A DNA stretch of 64,000 nucleotides from Ditylenchus dipsaci (lineage: Eukaryota; Nematoda; Chromadorea; Rhabditida; Anguinidae). A program made the position numbers and the translations under genes. The notes below the pieces were generated by a model. The model did no database searches, was not told the DNA's origin, and was given only the letters and a program-made list of their open reading frames with translations. Below, piece by piece: positions 32,156 to 48,735 of the stretch. Each line of letters begins with the position of its first letter. The stretch's first letter is position 1. The stretch spans positions 1 to 64,000 of the forward strand of contig SADC01000927.1 in assembly GCA_004194705.1 (NCBI GenBank), in the 5' to 3' direction.

Positions 32156-35100
32156 TTAGTGAATTCGACTGTTGGCAGTATAAAAAAATGACATTTTCTG
32201 AATAGGATATTCAGCACTCCATTTAACAGATAGTTCCTTTTGTTCTCCTGCAGCCAAATTGATCACCACTCCAAATTATGTTCTTTAGTTAGTCTGGCTT
32301 GGTCACTCTATTGTTGCGAAGGTCAGGCGAAATCACACAAATCTGAAAAAAAATTGACTGAAATTGTTGTTTATTATAAGATTTTTAAATGAAATCGTTG
32401 TAAAAACTACCTTTGTAAGTTAGCGAGCAAAATTTTACATGGCAACCCTCCTTCGCTTACTTAAAATGTGTAACTCTCAGTTTTTCTTTGTTTTTTTTGG
32501 ACTGTTGTAATATAATGACATGCATTTGCTTGACTGTCACCACCCGTCCAAAAATAGAAGTCACAGTTTTAGATGGTCAGGTTTGATATTTAAGAAGAGT
32601 CAATAAATGATTTAAAGTCTCTGAAGGGACCAACCAGAACAAAAAAATCAAAACTGTGTTCACGGTAGTAAAGTGTGTCTAGGCTGATTTCAAGTAACTG
32701 AAGGGCTTCAGAATGTTTGAGCTGGTACAGAGTGATTAATGGTGGTCTGGCGTGTTTCAGTAGGTTCAGCTTGGTTTTGGCCGATTTTTCGCCGATTTCA
32801 ATGCTTAATTTTCTGAATTCTCAAAACTCGGCTCGAGATGCAATGCTCTACGGTATCACAAGCGAAAGAGCACATTCAGCTCTATCTATTACAAAAGAGT
32901 TAGCGTGACACATCGAGCCTAGCTCACAAAAGCCAAAAAGAACAAAAAACGGTGTGACTTATCCAGTCTAAATACTATAAAAAGATTTTTAGCTACGTAA
33001 CTTTGGGTTTAGAATGGTTTTAGACCCCGTAAAGGTTTTTATGGGATGTTGTGGTGTGGATGGTTCGTGGACTGTCTATAAAATATACATTAGACCAGGC
33101 GTGTCAAACTTTGACCTCCATTTTAGTCTGGACAGGGCGACTCAGGCTGTACTACGAGAAGTCACTATGCTTGAAAATATTTGATTATACACGTGTTTAA
33201 TCACATGTAGCTAGTGATTATTGACAAAAATTATTGCTACACAATTTATTGGGGCAGCGAAGGCAATCATAAATTTTTTTACATTTTAGACACTTTAATT
33301 TTTTCGCTAACGTTATTCACTTGCCTTAATTTTTTTCATCAGTTGGCTTAGGAATGGGTTCTGAACGGTGATGCGCACATTCTGCCCAACTTTAGCGTTT
33401 CTAACAGATATTGTCTGTATGGTAGAAAGGTTGGACTTGGACATGAAACCGATCTGAAATCAGTGTTATAGCAACTTGAAACTTAAGTCGAAGGAGGTCA
33501 AAAACAGACTTGTGTTGTGCTGTGACTTGTTTGTACTCCACTTTCACCTAAAAATAATTTTTATACTTTTTAATATACTTTTTTGCGCTAATAAAGAATC
33601 AGTTCTCTTTTTTAAAGAAATCAACAGGGAGACAAAGCATATCATTAAAAAAATCAACGGAAGGGACCAAGGCGAAAATGTGAACGATTCTTTTCTAGTG
33701 CAACTTTTTTCTCTATTATTAATTTTCTTTCACAATACAGTCAACTCTCGATACAGTGTACCCTCGATATAGTGTAGATCTCGATACAGTGTATATTTTT
33801 TTCAACCTCATTAGTCAGCTCCAAGCCAAACTGGCTAGAGTGTACCCTCGATACAGTGTAACCCTCGAATAGTGTATATTTTTCCGATCCCGCGAGCTAC
33901 ACTGTATCGAGAGTGGACTGTATACTCAAGTTCATGCAATTTTTTTAAATAAACAAAAGCTGTTCGAAACTGCATATTACCGAGTTATCAACACCAACAA
34001 GCAGCGGAACTCTTCCCCCGGCATAATAGCTTTCAATTGTAACTAAAATATATGAAGAAAAATTAAACTACTGAGCTATATAACAAAATCAAGCAAAATT
34101 TACAGTAGAAATAAGCTGTTGTTTTAAAAATATAGATGCAGTTCCTGGCAAAAATGGCAAAGTTGATGAGTTTATGACAACAATCTGGAAATTAAAAAAG
34201 TTAACAAATATACAAAAATGTTCAAATAGAGGTAAAAAACCACCGAAATAAAGGCGGAAGCACTTTTTGATGGAACCTTAATACTTTTATGGTTTATAAC
34301 TTTATTATATTTATGAAATAATAATTTATCTTTTAATTATTGGATAACCATAAATTTGGTTTTTTTGACCAGTTCTAAATTTAACTTTGCGAAACACCTT
34401 CACCAAAAAAACTATGCTAAGTGAATGTAAATAATTAACTCGAATTACTCTATGGGTAGTATTTAGTTCTGACCGAATTAATTAAAAATGACCGCGAATT
34501 TCTCATTGGCTTGATGGTCTATATAGTCACTGTAAGTGTTACTGATCCCTTTAGGCTTAGAAGGTGACCCACACCAGTCATTCATCTTGGAGACCAAGGC
34601 AAATTTTTTTTAACATTTTTCAATACCACTAATTTTTGCATAAAAAGTGTAAATAAATCGCTTTTGAGTATTTTTAATCATTTTCATGCAAATAATTATT
34701 GGTTTTTAAAAATGTAAAAAAATTGCTTGGTCCCAAGCTGATTGACTGATGGGAGTAAAGTTCAATTGAGTGGTGGGGGTTAAGTTCAATTCAGCCGAAC
34801 TGTGATCCCGCGAAAATATGCCTTGGTCCCCCAAGACAAATCAAAATACACTAAAAATGCATTGCTCCCCCTATGGTTTTCGGTTACTTTCATCAGGCCA
34901 TGAATTTTTTTTCTAGTTAAACCTAGAATTTTTAGAATTTTTCGTTAAACGGTTTCTAAAACCTAATCATAAGGATTAAGATTTGCGGCCCTTTTTCAGA
35001 TATTTGCGGTCACTTTTAGATATTGCCTTACTTTTCCCAAATATTTGGAATTTTTGGCAAGAAATCATAAAAATTTGTGAAACAAGTATTTTGTATGGCG

Positions 35101-38100
35101 AATCACAATTTTGGATCATGAAGTCGTTTTCGCAACGTAACCTGCGCCACCAAATAAGACGCAGGATGAGCTAATGTTACATACATCTAAGGACTTACGA
35201 CTTCATGGTAGAACTCAGGTTTTTCCAACTCTAACTTAGCAATGCTCACCTAAAAATTGTAATTTCAAAAAGACTAATATCCAATTTTGTCATTTTCCAT
35301 ACTTACTTTATGATGCTGTCCATCCCAGTTATTGTTGCTGGGATTTCCACTGGAAAATAAGTGGAGGGAACAAGTTCGGAAGGCTGAAATTGGTTTTATG
35401 CCGATTGATTCACCCACTTCATAAATAAAAGTATAACCATAGCAGGATCGTGATCAGAATTGGTGCACTGAGTGTTGGTAGCTGTAACTGTAAGTCTTTG
35501 AAGAGCCAGAGCATCAGTGTACTCATTGTAGTCAAATGAGCCGATTCCAACGTCTTCTTCTTGCGATTCGTTGCTGATGAGTTTGCGTCTCAGGGCACTT
35601 CTTGATCTGCTAAAAATTCACGTCAATTAGACAGCCAAGCAAAGGCGACAATTGGCTGATTTAAGCCGAGCTTGTAAGAGCTCAGAAAATGATATAATAA
35701 TAACAGCATGTTTTTAGTTGCAAAATATAGTCTAGTGAAGTCACAATTTCACATTTTGGATCATAAAAGTTACCATAAAACAAACTTACTGAAATGGCTG
35801 TCTTTTAAACTCCTAAAAGTAAATGAATTACATAATAACTTCTCAAACACACAATAAAATTATAAATACCGCAACTAATGTAGGGAGAGTCGGCACAACA
35901 CCGGCAAAACAAGGTGTGGCTGTGCTCAAAATTATCTAAAATATCCAGGAATAATAGATTGTGAGACTATATTTGTGTTCACGAGGACGGCGAAGAAAAT
36001 ATGCCTTAGTCACCCTGTTGTTTTTGTGCAAAAATTTAACTTTTGCCGTGGTCCCCAAACTAATTTTTATCAAAGAAAATTTTCTAAAATGTCTCAAAAA
36101 TCATTTAACTGCACTCATTGTGTTAGAAATATACATTTACGAGACTAAGCCTAAGATTGCATGCCGTATAACCTCTATTAACGGCACCCTACAGTTAACG
36201 TTTTTCAAATTTGCTTTGCTTTTTAACCCAATATTGTTTATTTTTCGAAACGGACGACCACTCATTTTGTAAAGCTCACAAACTCTACAAAATGAGTGGT
36301 CGTCCGTTTCAAAAAATAAACAATATTGGGGTTGAAAAAGCAAAGCAAATTTGAAAAACGTTAACTGTAGGGGTGCCCGTTGATAGAGGTTATACGGTAA
36401 ATATATATCGTCCATGGTTTGGCCTCTGCGCTACCAAAAGCAGCGCACTTTTCACTGCATGAGATCGGATTATTTGGAGGGTTTCACCTAGTAGACCATA
36501 TAATTCAAGCACCAGAACTAATTCAGTTGCAAATTAATAATTTTCAAGACCATTGAAAAAAAATTGTGCAGAAAAAAACAACAGGGGGACCAAGCATATT
36601 TTTTTCGCCGTCCGTGTGAACACATATAGAGCCGATTGTGATAGATTTATGATAGGCGATTGGTCATGGCATTTTTAGATTGATTTTTCCCACCGGCAAC
36701 TCAAAAAAATTGCTTAAAATCAATATTTTTTCGTGAATGTTCTTATTTTTTGAAGTAGAAAAAGTATTTTACCTCTGCATCTTTCCAGTCTTCATCAGTT
36801 TTTTGCTCCACTATCCATAGTAAAATATGGTCAAGCTGTTGTTAGAAGTAGGATCGAAGCCAGAAGTAGATGCTCGAATGTCTGAAATAAAAAGTTCTAC
36901 ATAGAAAATATTAGTTTAGTGAAAGTTGACCGACCATAGCATGGCTTCCAAGAAGCACAATAAACTTGGTATGAAGAAAATTTCCGCCATCCCACTTTCT
37001 TCCATTTCAATAACTATGTGAAGGTGCCTAAAATATGAGACATTTTACAATAATATTATGTAATAATAATTTCTCACCCGAAAACATTAAAATCCTTAGG
37101 CCTGGTACCCAATGAATGCGGATTTTTTCATACCCCCTCACTCGTAAACGGCCGTTATTTTTTTTTAAATTTTCAAAAAATATTCTGTTGCTGCAATCTT
37201 GTAGCTTAGATTCAGAGCTACCAGATGAGATATTGATAAAGTAGATGTCGGTTTAAAAAGTTTGTTAAAAATGAGTGGATCCGCACTCTGGAGCCGCACT
37301 CGGATCGAGTGCGGCTCCAGAGTGCGGATCCACTCATTTTTAACCAAAATTTTGAACCACATGTAGCTAAAAATAGCCTATCTGGTAGCCCTTGATCTTA
37401 GCTACAAGATGACACCAACAGAATATTTTTTGAAAATTAAAAAAAAAAGTTGCGGCCGTTTACGAGTGAGGGGGTATGAAAAAATCCGCACTCATTGTGT
37501 ACCAGGCCTTAAACACTCTAAATACGCTTACCTTTTATGAGTGTCATACTCAGACTTGCACCTCAACTGGTCCAGCTCGCGCTCCAAAACTTCCAATTTG
37601 TTTTTGATAGCAACTAGTTCACTTTCTTTATCCCTCAATTCTGCTTCATTTCACTAGCAGATTTGCCTGAAAATTCATTTTTTATTTTTTTTGGTTCCCC
37701 AAATATAAGTTGCAAAAGTAACAAGGAATCCAAGGAAAAAAACCCTACTTATGAAGTATGCCAAAAAATCACCATAGAAGTCTAGAAAAGACGTCAAATT
37801 TTTCATAGCATCCTCGCAGAGCAAAAAGGCACTCGAGGCTGAACTCCAACTGGTTGTTTCCTGATAGCTTCGATGTCCTGAGTGACTAGAACATTCTGTC
37901 CTATTTGACCAGCCACTCCATCCAGTACTTCTAGTCTTTGCTAAGCACATGGTGTGATCCTCCAAAGCTGTTTTAGCTGACATTAAAGCCGATTTTTCTT
38001 TTTCCATCCTTAAGCTGAATATGTTTGGGTTTGAGAACACAAAAATGGTAATTTTAGATGTAAACCTTGGTGTTTTCACTGTCAGGGGCATTGATTGTGC

Positions 38101-39177
38101 ATTCGTCGTAGCACACTTCAACAATAGTCGCTGTTTTCTGACCTCCACTCGGATGGACTGCCTTTCTATCACAGGAGAAATATTCTAAAAACAGTTAATT
38201 TAGATTATTAATCATAGGACGAATACGTTGACCACGAAATGCCCATGTTATATTTGCAAACCTTGGTTTAGTTTTCATAAAACACGTTTGGAAAAAAAAC
38301 AGTAGATTGGACTAGTTTTTAACTACCGAATATTTCTTAAAAATATTTATAAAGTGGAAAAGGAAAAATCTAATACAAGGCTCTTAGATTTTTTTAGAAA
38401 GAGCGCGTTCGGTGTGAAAAAAATCATTTTCATCCAAGCTTAAAGAAAAATGCCAATTTGCTGTTAAAATTCAGACGTTTGACGTTAAAGTTCAGTTACA
38501 GCCTTTTTTTAAATATCGTTTTGGAGCATGTTTTGTTGAAAACCTAGCGTTGCACAGAATTCTTAGTCATATCAGGATGTCAGCATCAATTACTGAAAAT
38601 GAAATTAAAGCACCATGAAAATGTTCCAAGTGTCTTGTTTCCTTGTGCATCTCGATTTTAGGGCACTTTGAAGAAATTTAGAATTTGTCATTACATTTTT
38701 TGTAAATTTATCATGCTTTTACCATATTGAATGTTTTTACAAGTACAAAGTGGTACATTTTCATCTTCTTGACCAAATCTTGACCCTACTTGGATATACC
38801 CCCCCCCACCAATCATCTTTTTTTAAAATGTTCCCAAACACCATATATCGACCTAAAATCGCTCAGAAGCTCAAAAAAGTTATTATTTTGAGTTCTTGTC
38901 ATAAAAATCGAGTTTCTGGACACCAAAAGTACCCATTTTGATATGTGCAAGAGCGTCAAAATTTTGATGTTTACAACTATTAGTAGAGTGGAGAACTTAC
39001 ATTTATGACTAAATTAGTCCTTCCGGCAGCTGCAAACACCCTCAAACACCGCTTGACTTCCGCTCTTTCCGCATAAACTATCACATTTTTGACTGGCAGG
39101 TTGCGCACATCAAAGTGCTCAATGGGATATGGCTGTTGATGTTGGTGGATTAGTAAATTTTCTTTAGTTTCAGACAT
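32156..39177 (-). CDS. DUF4140/DUF4139 protein, tandem copy C, most diverged
   Basis: Third paralogue. Exon 1, 39001-39177, starts MSETKENLLIHQHQQ with the DUF4140 core NVIVYAERAEVKRCLRVF. Later pieces: QKTATIVEVCYDECT (about 38070-38150), LEVLDGVAGQIGQNVLVTQD (about 37850-37940), a coiled coil with ELVAIKNKLEVLEREL (about 37545-37640), SYQVYCASWKPCY (about 36940), DIRASTSGFDPTSNN then TDEDWKDAE (36775-36885), the acidic linker SNESQEEDVGIGSFDYNEY (35450-35620), VEIPATITGMDSIIK (35310-35360), LELEKPEFYHEVV (about 35205-35250), LKAIMPGEEF (about 34020) and SKSNLSTIQTISVRNAKVGQ (33370-33450). It ends ELSVKWSAEYPIQKM with stop 32156-32158. Frame breaks occur near 38140, 37930, 37655, 36965 and 36820, each repairable by one or two bases, mostly in homopolymers. 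Confidence 0.85.
33738..33923. repeat. Foldback MITE with CTCGATACAGTGTA ends
   Basis: TACAGTCAACTCTCGATACA on the left and TGTATCGAGAGTGGACTGTA on the right form terminal inverted repeats bounded by TA, in the style of Tc1/mariner or pogo-type elements. Internal TCGATATAGTGTA and TCGATACAGTGTA words repeat. Confidence 0.85.
36165..36404. repeat. Near-perfect foldback in an intron of copy C
   Basis: The left arm runs from CCGTATAACCTCTATTAACG through CGAAACGGACGACCACTCAT. After an about 20-nt loop at 36270-36290 the right arm returns to GTTGATAGAGGTTATACGG. The ends relate to the CCGTATTTCC family, but here the whole element is palindromic. Confidence 0.92.
37099..37508. repeat. 410-bp palindromic element with perfect GC-rich centre
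   Basis: The outer arms GGCCTGGTACCCAATGAATG and CACTCATTGTGTACCAGGCC enclose CCCTCACTCGTAAACGGCCG and its complement. The centre at about 37270-37340 is a perfect palindrome built on AGTGGATCCGCACTCTGGAG and its complement. It sits between exons of copy C. Confidence 0.92.
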
Positions 39178-40564
39178 TTTCTAAAAAGGCGTTTTAATGA
39201 AAGAAAACTTTTGAAACACTGCTCGTATAGACATTCTGCTAGAATAAATGTCGCTCCTTTTTAAAGATTCTAATAGTTCAGTTTCAATAGAGATAGGAAG
39301 TTGTAAGTCGGCAGTCTGATTCTTATCACCCATTAAAAAAAAACTCGCAGAGCCAAGACTTTGGCTTCCCAGCTCCATTGGAGACACCGTGTAAAAAATC
39401 AATCCTTTAAAAATCAAGAAAATATTGGCTCGATATTTAACTGAAATTGGAGCACTTGCACCATGCGCATGCCACTCGATTGCACGTCCCATTTTTTTAT
39501 ATTTTCATTTGCATTTTTAATTAAAAAGTCACAATTTTATTTTAAGGATTAAAAAATTAAAAAAGTATCAATATAAAAAATTCCATGAAAAAATCAGCTT
39601 AGGGGACCAAAGAAAATTTCTGGATGGCGTAGAGTGCAATCGAGTGGGTGGCGTATAGTGCAATTTAGCCCTGAAATTACTGGAGGGAGTTGCATAAACA
39701 GATGTGTGACTTTCTGATCGGATTGACACTCGCAGAAATATTACAATCTACAATATTGGCTATAATATAGAATTACTCACTTCAGTGAGTATTAAAAGTT
39801 AATTACTCCAGCTTTTACGAGATATTATTCAAATGAACTTAAATTATAGAAGAATCCTACCTTTTTTTAGCAAATGCCTCACCAAAAAGCACTCAAATAA
39901 GTACTGGAGTGTCCACACACAAATAGGCAAGAAGGAAGAAACCCATTATTATCAGTCAAAGGCCACTGATTTTCGTTGAAATATAGACCCGAATTTACAA
40001 AGATTGCAAATTGGGTGATGGTCTCTAGCTTACAACCAAATATTTTGCCACCTAGCATTTTTTTTATTACACCAGGAAGCATTAACCATTTTTTCATTTT
40101 AAGAGCACTAGAAAACTCCAACATGTCACGTATGTCATTGAAATATTTTTTTAAATAAAAACTAAGCTTTAAAAAGATTTCAGCAAATAATTTTCGTAGC
40201 CCAGTTAATCCTTCATATCTTGACCCTATAAAAATTATTTGCATTGTTATAGAACAATCAGCCTTTAACCCCAAACAAATTCTAGGTCCTTGTTAGAACT
40301 TGTCAAGTATTTCGGTCTGGTCAAACAATTATTGCAGTCATTTTTTGGGGCTATTTTTTTCAAAAAAGCTAGATTTTAACCTAAAGCACATGTAAATGGT
40401 GAATTACAACTGACATGTACTGTGTTTCTCTAACAGCCCTCTCTCTGTTCACTCACCCTGGGTTAAATATAAAATTGGGTTAAATATGCAATGCCACACA
40501 CCTATTTTTGAATCAGAGAAGCGATTAATTTGTAAAGAAAAAATCAGGTAAGTCATATCTCAAA

Positions 40565-40796
40565 TGAGCATGCCCGTGCGCGACACGGAGAAAAAGCGGA
40601 GACCAGCAATTATTTACTTTCTCGACAAATTTTTAAATACGTGCTCATCTAAATTTTTCAAGTTTTCTGCTTAGTTTTCAAAAGTAAGATAAGGTGATCT
40701 ATATTGGATTTGACGCATAACCAGTCAAAAGTGGAACTATTCAAAAAAGGTCTTCGCCTTAACTTTTTGAAACACACGGCATGCCATTTAAGAAAT
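40565..40796. repeat. GGGGCATGCCC-family element
   Basis: The left end GAGCATGCCCGTGCGCGACA and the right end CACACGGCATGCCATTTAAG form an inverted pair. The interior TACGTGCTCATCTAAATTTT and GGATTTGACGCATAA is shared with 18.17-18.38 kb. Confidence 0.75.
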
Positions 40797-42163
40797 AAAA
40801 GTCATTGATTTTGATATTTACGAGGTTATATTTATTCAATAGATCCGCAGATGATGTGGCCCAAAAACTGAACTTTTACCATTTTTCTAAATCATTTTGA
40901 CCAGCAATAATCACCGCCTCAATGTTGTCTACATTTTTATCTGATGGTCTAAATTACGTTTTACCAGAAAAAGCAAAAAATTCTAGGCTAAGAAGTTTGG
41001 CAATCATAAAAAGGTTTTAATTTGTGACCATAAATATTTTTGATTGACAAAAAATCTTTGACCTTTTAACTAATTGACACAAAAAAATTGCTTCTTTTTT
41101 TAGAGCAACACACGTGTGAAAATCAAAGTAGAAAAATAGTGGTAAATTGACGACAAAAGATAACCACTAGTGAGTTCCTGCCTCTCTTATCTCGCAAATA
41201 ATAACTTTTTGTACCAGTGCACCAACAAGCATAATAGTAAACACTACCAAATTTCGTTGAAAAATTAATTGGCTTTTTCGATACAAAACAAATTTTAAGA
41301 ATTTTTTAAAGCGAATATTTCCTCGTTTGCACCAATATGGTAAGTAAAAAAAAGTCGACAGTGGTCGAATACGAACACCAATTTTAAGGGGCATGACCCT
41401 AGGGCGGAAACCTTTTTCGAGTGGTCTTTTTCTAGTTTTTCCATAATTTTTTTTGTTACATTTCACTTGACTGTTATATCAAATCTAATATGCCGCATAT
41501 CTTCTAGTAAGGGCCACCACAAAGACCCTATATCTCAAATCAGAGAAAATATATTGCAATCCACAAAGAACAAAAAAGACACACAGTTTGACATTCTTCT
41601 TTGAGTCCGTCCTAACATACTCTGCTCTCAAAGCCTCGTTTTAACGGAAAAAGATACGGGTCTACCGCAGTAAACAAGTATTCATAAAGTAATCTAAAAT
41701 CACGTGAACAATGGTATAAAGGGTGCTTGAGTGTAATTACTGGGGGACCTGTTCTGTAGCACAGTGCATAAATAGTGCACAAATATGGTGAATATTATAA
41801 GAACGAAGCACAAATAACGTAGAGCCTAATACAGGCATAGCCAAACTATAGACCACTATAGCCGAAATTAGTAGGAAATTTAAAAGCTTGAGAATGCAAA
41901 AAAAAGTCGGCGCAACCCTTCAAGTTCGTTCCCGCCTAGAGTGCGACACTTTTCGACCAAAATTTTTATAGCGAACCAGACACGTCAGTATAGTCCCAAA
42001 AATTGTGGCTGAACTTCATTATAGCAGCTTCTCCCGAAAAGAGGTTCTAACTGCTTTTTGATTGCAGAAAACATGTTTTTAGGTGGGGGCATGGCACTTT
42101 TTGAAATAATTTTTTGATTAAAATTTGACATTTTGCCTTGGGAGACCAAGGTGATTCAACTTA

Positions 42164-42402
42164 AAGGGGCATGCCCGTGCGTTAAGGCGCAAACCAGCAG
42201 TTTTTTTCGAATTTTTTCGAATCGTCCCATTTTTCACTCGTTCTGCGTCAAATCTGATATAGATGACCTTATACTGCCTTTAAAAGTTAGGCAGAAAACT
42301 TAAAAAATCTAGATGAGAACGAATGAAAAAATTTATCGAGAAAGAAAAGAACTGCTGGTTCGCGCCTTTTCTCCCCATCGAGCACGATCATGCCCCTTTA
42401 AA
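42164..42402. repeat. Foldback copy of the GGGGCATGCCC family
   Basis: AAAGGGGCATGCCCGTGCGT on the left and GATCATGCCCCTTTAAAAG on the right. The inner arms carry CTCGTTCTGCGTCAAATC and a TCTAGATGAGAACGAATG partner, a folded version of the unit seen singly at 18.2 and 40.6 kb. Confidence 0.8.
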
Positions 42403-43110
42403 AGATTTACTGGATATACCCAAAAGACCAAAAAGACAGAATTTGAGCATAGTTTTGATAGCTGGGACCTACCGCATAAAAAACTCTGGCCATCGTGGCT
42501 AAAGGTTATTATATTATAAGAACTCATAGTAATGAGCTATACTCAACTCCGGTCAAAATCGTAACTATTTTTATTCTACCGATCATTTTGAAAATGTGAA
42601 AACTTGAATCCGAAATCCGCGGCTCTCGAAGCCTAAGGCCACTGTTTGGTCTTATGGAGAACCGTCCAACAACCCTTGTGATAATCTATGAATCCTAGGA
42701 TATGATCTTGAGCTTCAAAAAACCTTGAATTTATGAAACAAAAAGAGTTAAAAATTAATGAGAAAAGTAGCCGACTCTGTATTACACTGTTATTAACAAC
42801 AAAAAGCTGATATAGACCTAAAAGACCATTTGCTGACAGAGCATTAGTGGCTAGTAAACATGTAAAAACTAAATGTTTCAACGAAAAATGTCTCTTTTTA
42901 CCCATCACAACTGAAATTGATAGTTGTTTTTACAATGTTTTTTGTTGTGTGTTTTTCTACATTTCTTATCTGTAGTAGAAAAACAGAGGCAATAATTATT
43001 ATCGAAAACTGCAAAAATATAAAAAGTTGTTTTTTTACGAATTACTAACTCAAAAGACCACCTTTATTGCAAATCGTAAGAAAAATAAACAATAATAATT
43101 AGCAAAAACC

Positions 43111-43424
43111 TTATGCATTAAGATGGGCATTTGTGATGCTATTTAAATGTAAATTTTCATCTGAGGCCTTTATTTGAAATACGCGGAATTTGACATTCCT
43201 TCTATGGCAGTTATTGCATCGGACATTGGAAACACAATTTTTCATCGTGTCCTTTACATCAAGCCAAAATTCCTCGCTATCCCACAGCATCTTCCGGATC
43301 CGTTCTGCTTCTTTCTTCAAAGAGAATCATTCAAAATACTAGGAGCGCAAATAGCTGACTTCAGAGCAGTCTCATTCGAAGCAATTGAGGAGACGAGTCT
43401 TGACCAAGTTCCCCAGCGAGTCAT
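43111..43424 (-). pseudogene. hAT-like transposase fragment
   Basis: On the minus strand a frame from 43424 reads TRWGTWSRLVSSIASN, matching the TRWGTW block common in the C-terminal RNase H-fold part of animal hAT-like transposases. It continues through CAPSILNDSL, then after a stop reads KKEAERIRKMLWDSEEFWLD and DTMKNCVSN, again typical of the region after that block. The Cys/His-rich tail (VRCNNCHRRN) is not diagnostic. There is an in-frame stop and no N-terminal zinc finger nearby, so it is a relic. Confidence 0.45.
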
Positions 43425-43905
43425 ATTTGGAAATTGGAAGATGGACGATGATACCGCTTGCTCCTGTTGTACTCTGAAGAGAACGAACTCTGGAGTCTTC
43501 TTTCTCTTATATAAATTTTCGAATCCGGAAACATATTACTGAGGTGGCATATAACAAGGGTGTCAGTTGACTACGAATAAACCGGCCTCAGCCAAATACA
43601 GCATATTTAGGGGAGGCGTATAACCGAGGTTTGACTGTATACTGTAATTTTACTAAATTTTCGAATTTTAAATATATTTTTATCAATTAAAATTTCTCCG
43701 TTAACATATTTTGACCGTTGAACCCTTGTTTCACTTTTAAATTTCGTATCGAATGGTAAAAACCCTGAAGGTATACAGGGTTTTTGTGTTATTTATAAAA
43801 ATGGTAATTAGTTTGTTGTACTTCAGGCAGAAGGCTCTTTCAAAAAGTTCATTTATTGATGACAACAAAAAAAAACGTCTTGACAAATTGATTTACACAT
43901 CAGCT
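43425..43905. other. Short spacer 3' of PSMA5
   Basis: The PSMA5 3' flank, read leftward, is AT-rich. At 43575-43640 there is an AACCGAGGTTTGACTGTATA end similar to the CAGTCAAACCTCGGTTATAG end at 5859-5880, i.e. a pogo/mariner-style MITE terminus. No exon seen. Confidence 0.5.
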
Positions 43906-47595
<3,690 letters not shown>

Positions 47596-47599
47596 TCAC

Positions 47600-47990
47600 A
47601 AAGAGCACATCTCTTGTGGTTGCTGCTAATTCACTTACACTTATCTCTGCTCACACACACACATCCACTCACTCACTTCCTCAACAAAGCAAAAGGAAGA
47701 AAATAAAGCGCAAACACACCATGCCTAGAGCACTAACAGTAATTTCCGCCGAGTTATCTGGAGCCCCCCACACACCTACTACTACAATAATAGATAGCAA
47801 AGGGAGGATTAGCAGCAGCAGCAGGGAGCAGCTCCTCCTCCTCCCAAAGGAGCGCAATATTTAAGTAGTGAGAAGAGACAGCTAGTTTGGCAAGTGTCTC
47901 TTCTTCTTTCATTACCACGGCATCGTTTATTATCATGGAAACGAGGAGCAGGCAAGTTTGTACTGCCTAGTCAGTGAGTGTAACTTTTTT
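47600..47990. promoter_or_regulatory. Candidate regulatory island 1, CA- and CAG-rich
   Basis: Non-repetitive relative to the MITEs; contains CACACACACATCCACTCACT, CAACAAAGCAAAAGG, GCAGCAGCAGCAGGGAGCAG and AATATTTAAGTAG. The composition differs sharply from the surroundings. The regulatory role is inference only. Confidence 0.3.
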
Positions 47991-48654
47991 TATTCATTTT
48001 TACTTGTTGTGGTGGTTGTTAATTTTGCGAATTAAAAATATTGGTAAGACTTCTTTGTGCTGAGCTCTTCTTAAATTTAGTTCAACCTTTTGAGGTAGTG
48101 ATTAGGCCATAAAAATGTTTCAGAATTTTGCACCACCCACTCAATTGCACCCCTTAATCAACTAACAGTGAGCAAGGCAAAATATCGTTGCAATTTTTTT
48201 TCATAGTACAGGGTATCAATAAATATAGCTCTAAAAAATCTATTTTTACCCTGTCTTATAAAAATTGTGCTAAAATTTTTTCGCCTTGGTCCCCCTGTCA
48301 ATTGACTGGGGGTGAGAGTGCAATTGAGTGAGCTGGAGTAGCCTTCGAATTTTTTTCACGTTTTTCAGGTTTTAAGCTACTTTTTCTTACTTTTTTTTAT
48401 TAAGGCTCGAACATTTCATGAAAATTTTTTGAAAAGTATAATTTTTTTTCAAAAAAAACAGCTTGAAGTACCAATGAAAACTTCTGACGTGGTTTTCCAA
48501 AATTGCTGCAAAAAGGTTTTTTTCGAAATCGTGTTAGGAAAGTTATGAAGTTTTAAAGTTCTTGAAACACCTGGCCCAGCTCAATTTTGGCTCTATATGC
48601 ATTCGCGTCCACCCCGTAAAAAGAGTAAGCGTACGTCAGTGGCCGCGTACGGCT

Positions 48655-48735
48655 TTTTTACAGGCCTGGGAAAAAGTGCGATCCCACGATATCCTCCTTG
48701 CAAGTCGGCGCTCTAACCATTTGAGCTATCGGGTC
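48655..48735 (-). other. tRNA-like sequence in a GGCCTGGG palindrome
   Basis: Minus strand: TAGCTCAAATGGTTAGAGCG is a textbook A box and D-arm, followed by GCCGACTTGCAAGG, where TGC could sit as an anticodon. The anticodon stem does not pair, and the B-box region (GGGATCGCAC) is degenerate. The whole is flanked by AGGCCTGGG and CCCAGGCCT. Likely a tRNA-derived pseudogene or repeat. Confidence 0.55.

Larger units (their letters stand above)
39178..43110. other. Intergenic region upstream of copy C
   Basis: An uninterrupted minus-strand frame of 103 codons (39181-39492, starting MGRAIEWHAHGASAP) ends just before the copy C start. A 131-codon frame lies at 39879-40274 (minus). Neither is recognised and both may be chance. 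Repeats: GGGGCATGCCC-family copies at 40565-40796 and 42164-42402, and GACCAAGGC words at 39605 and 42145. The frame at 42633-42908 (minus) may be eroded transposase, as it adjoins the hAT-like fragment. Confidence 0.45.

Noticed and set aside
36137..36415. Mirror-image frames on both strands (also 35961-36272)
   Set aside because: They arise because the DNA is a near-perfect foldback; the two frames are the same sequence read from each arm.
43174..43542. Plus-strand frame of 122 codons
   Set aside because: The opposite strand carries the TRWGTW transposase-like block, so this frame is more likely its antisense shadow.
48655..48735. Functional alanine tRNA (TGC)
   Set aside because: The A box and D-arm are good, but the anticodon stem does not pair and the T-arm is not convincing.
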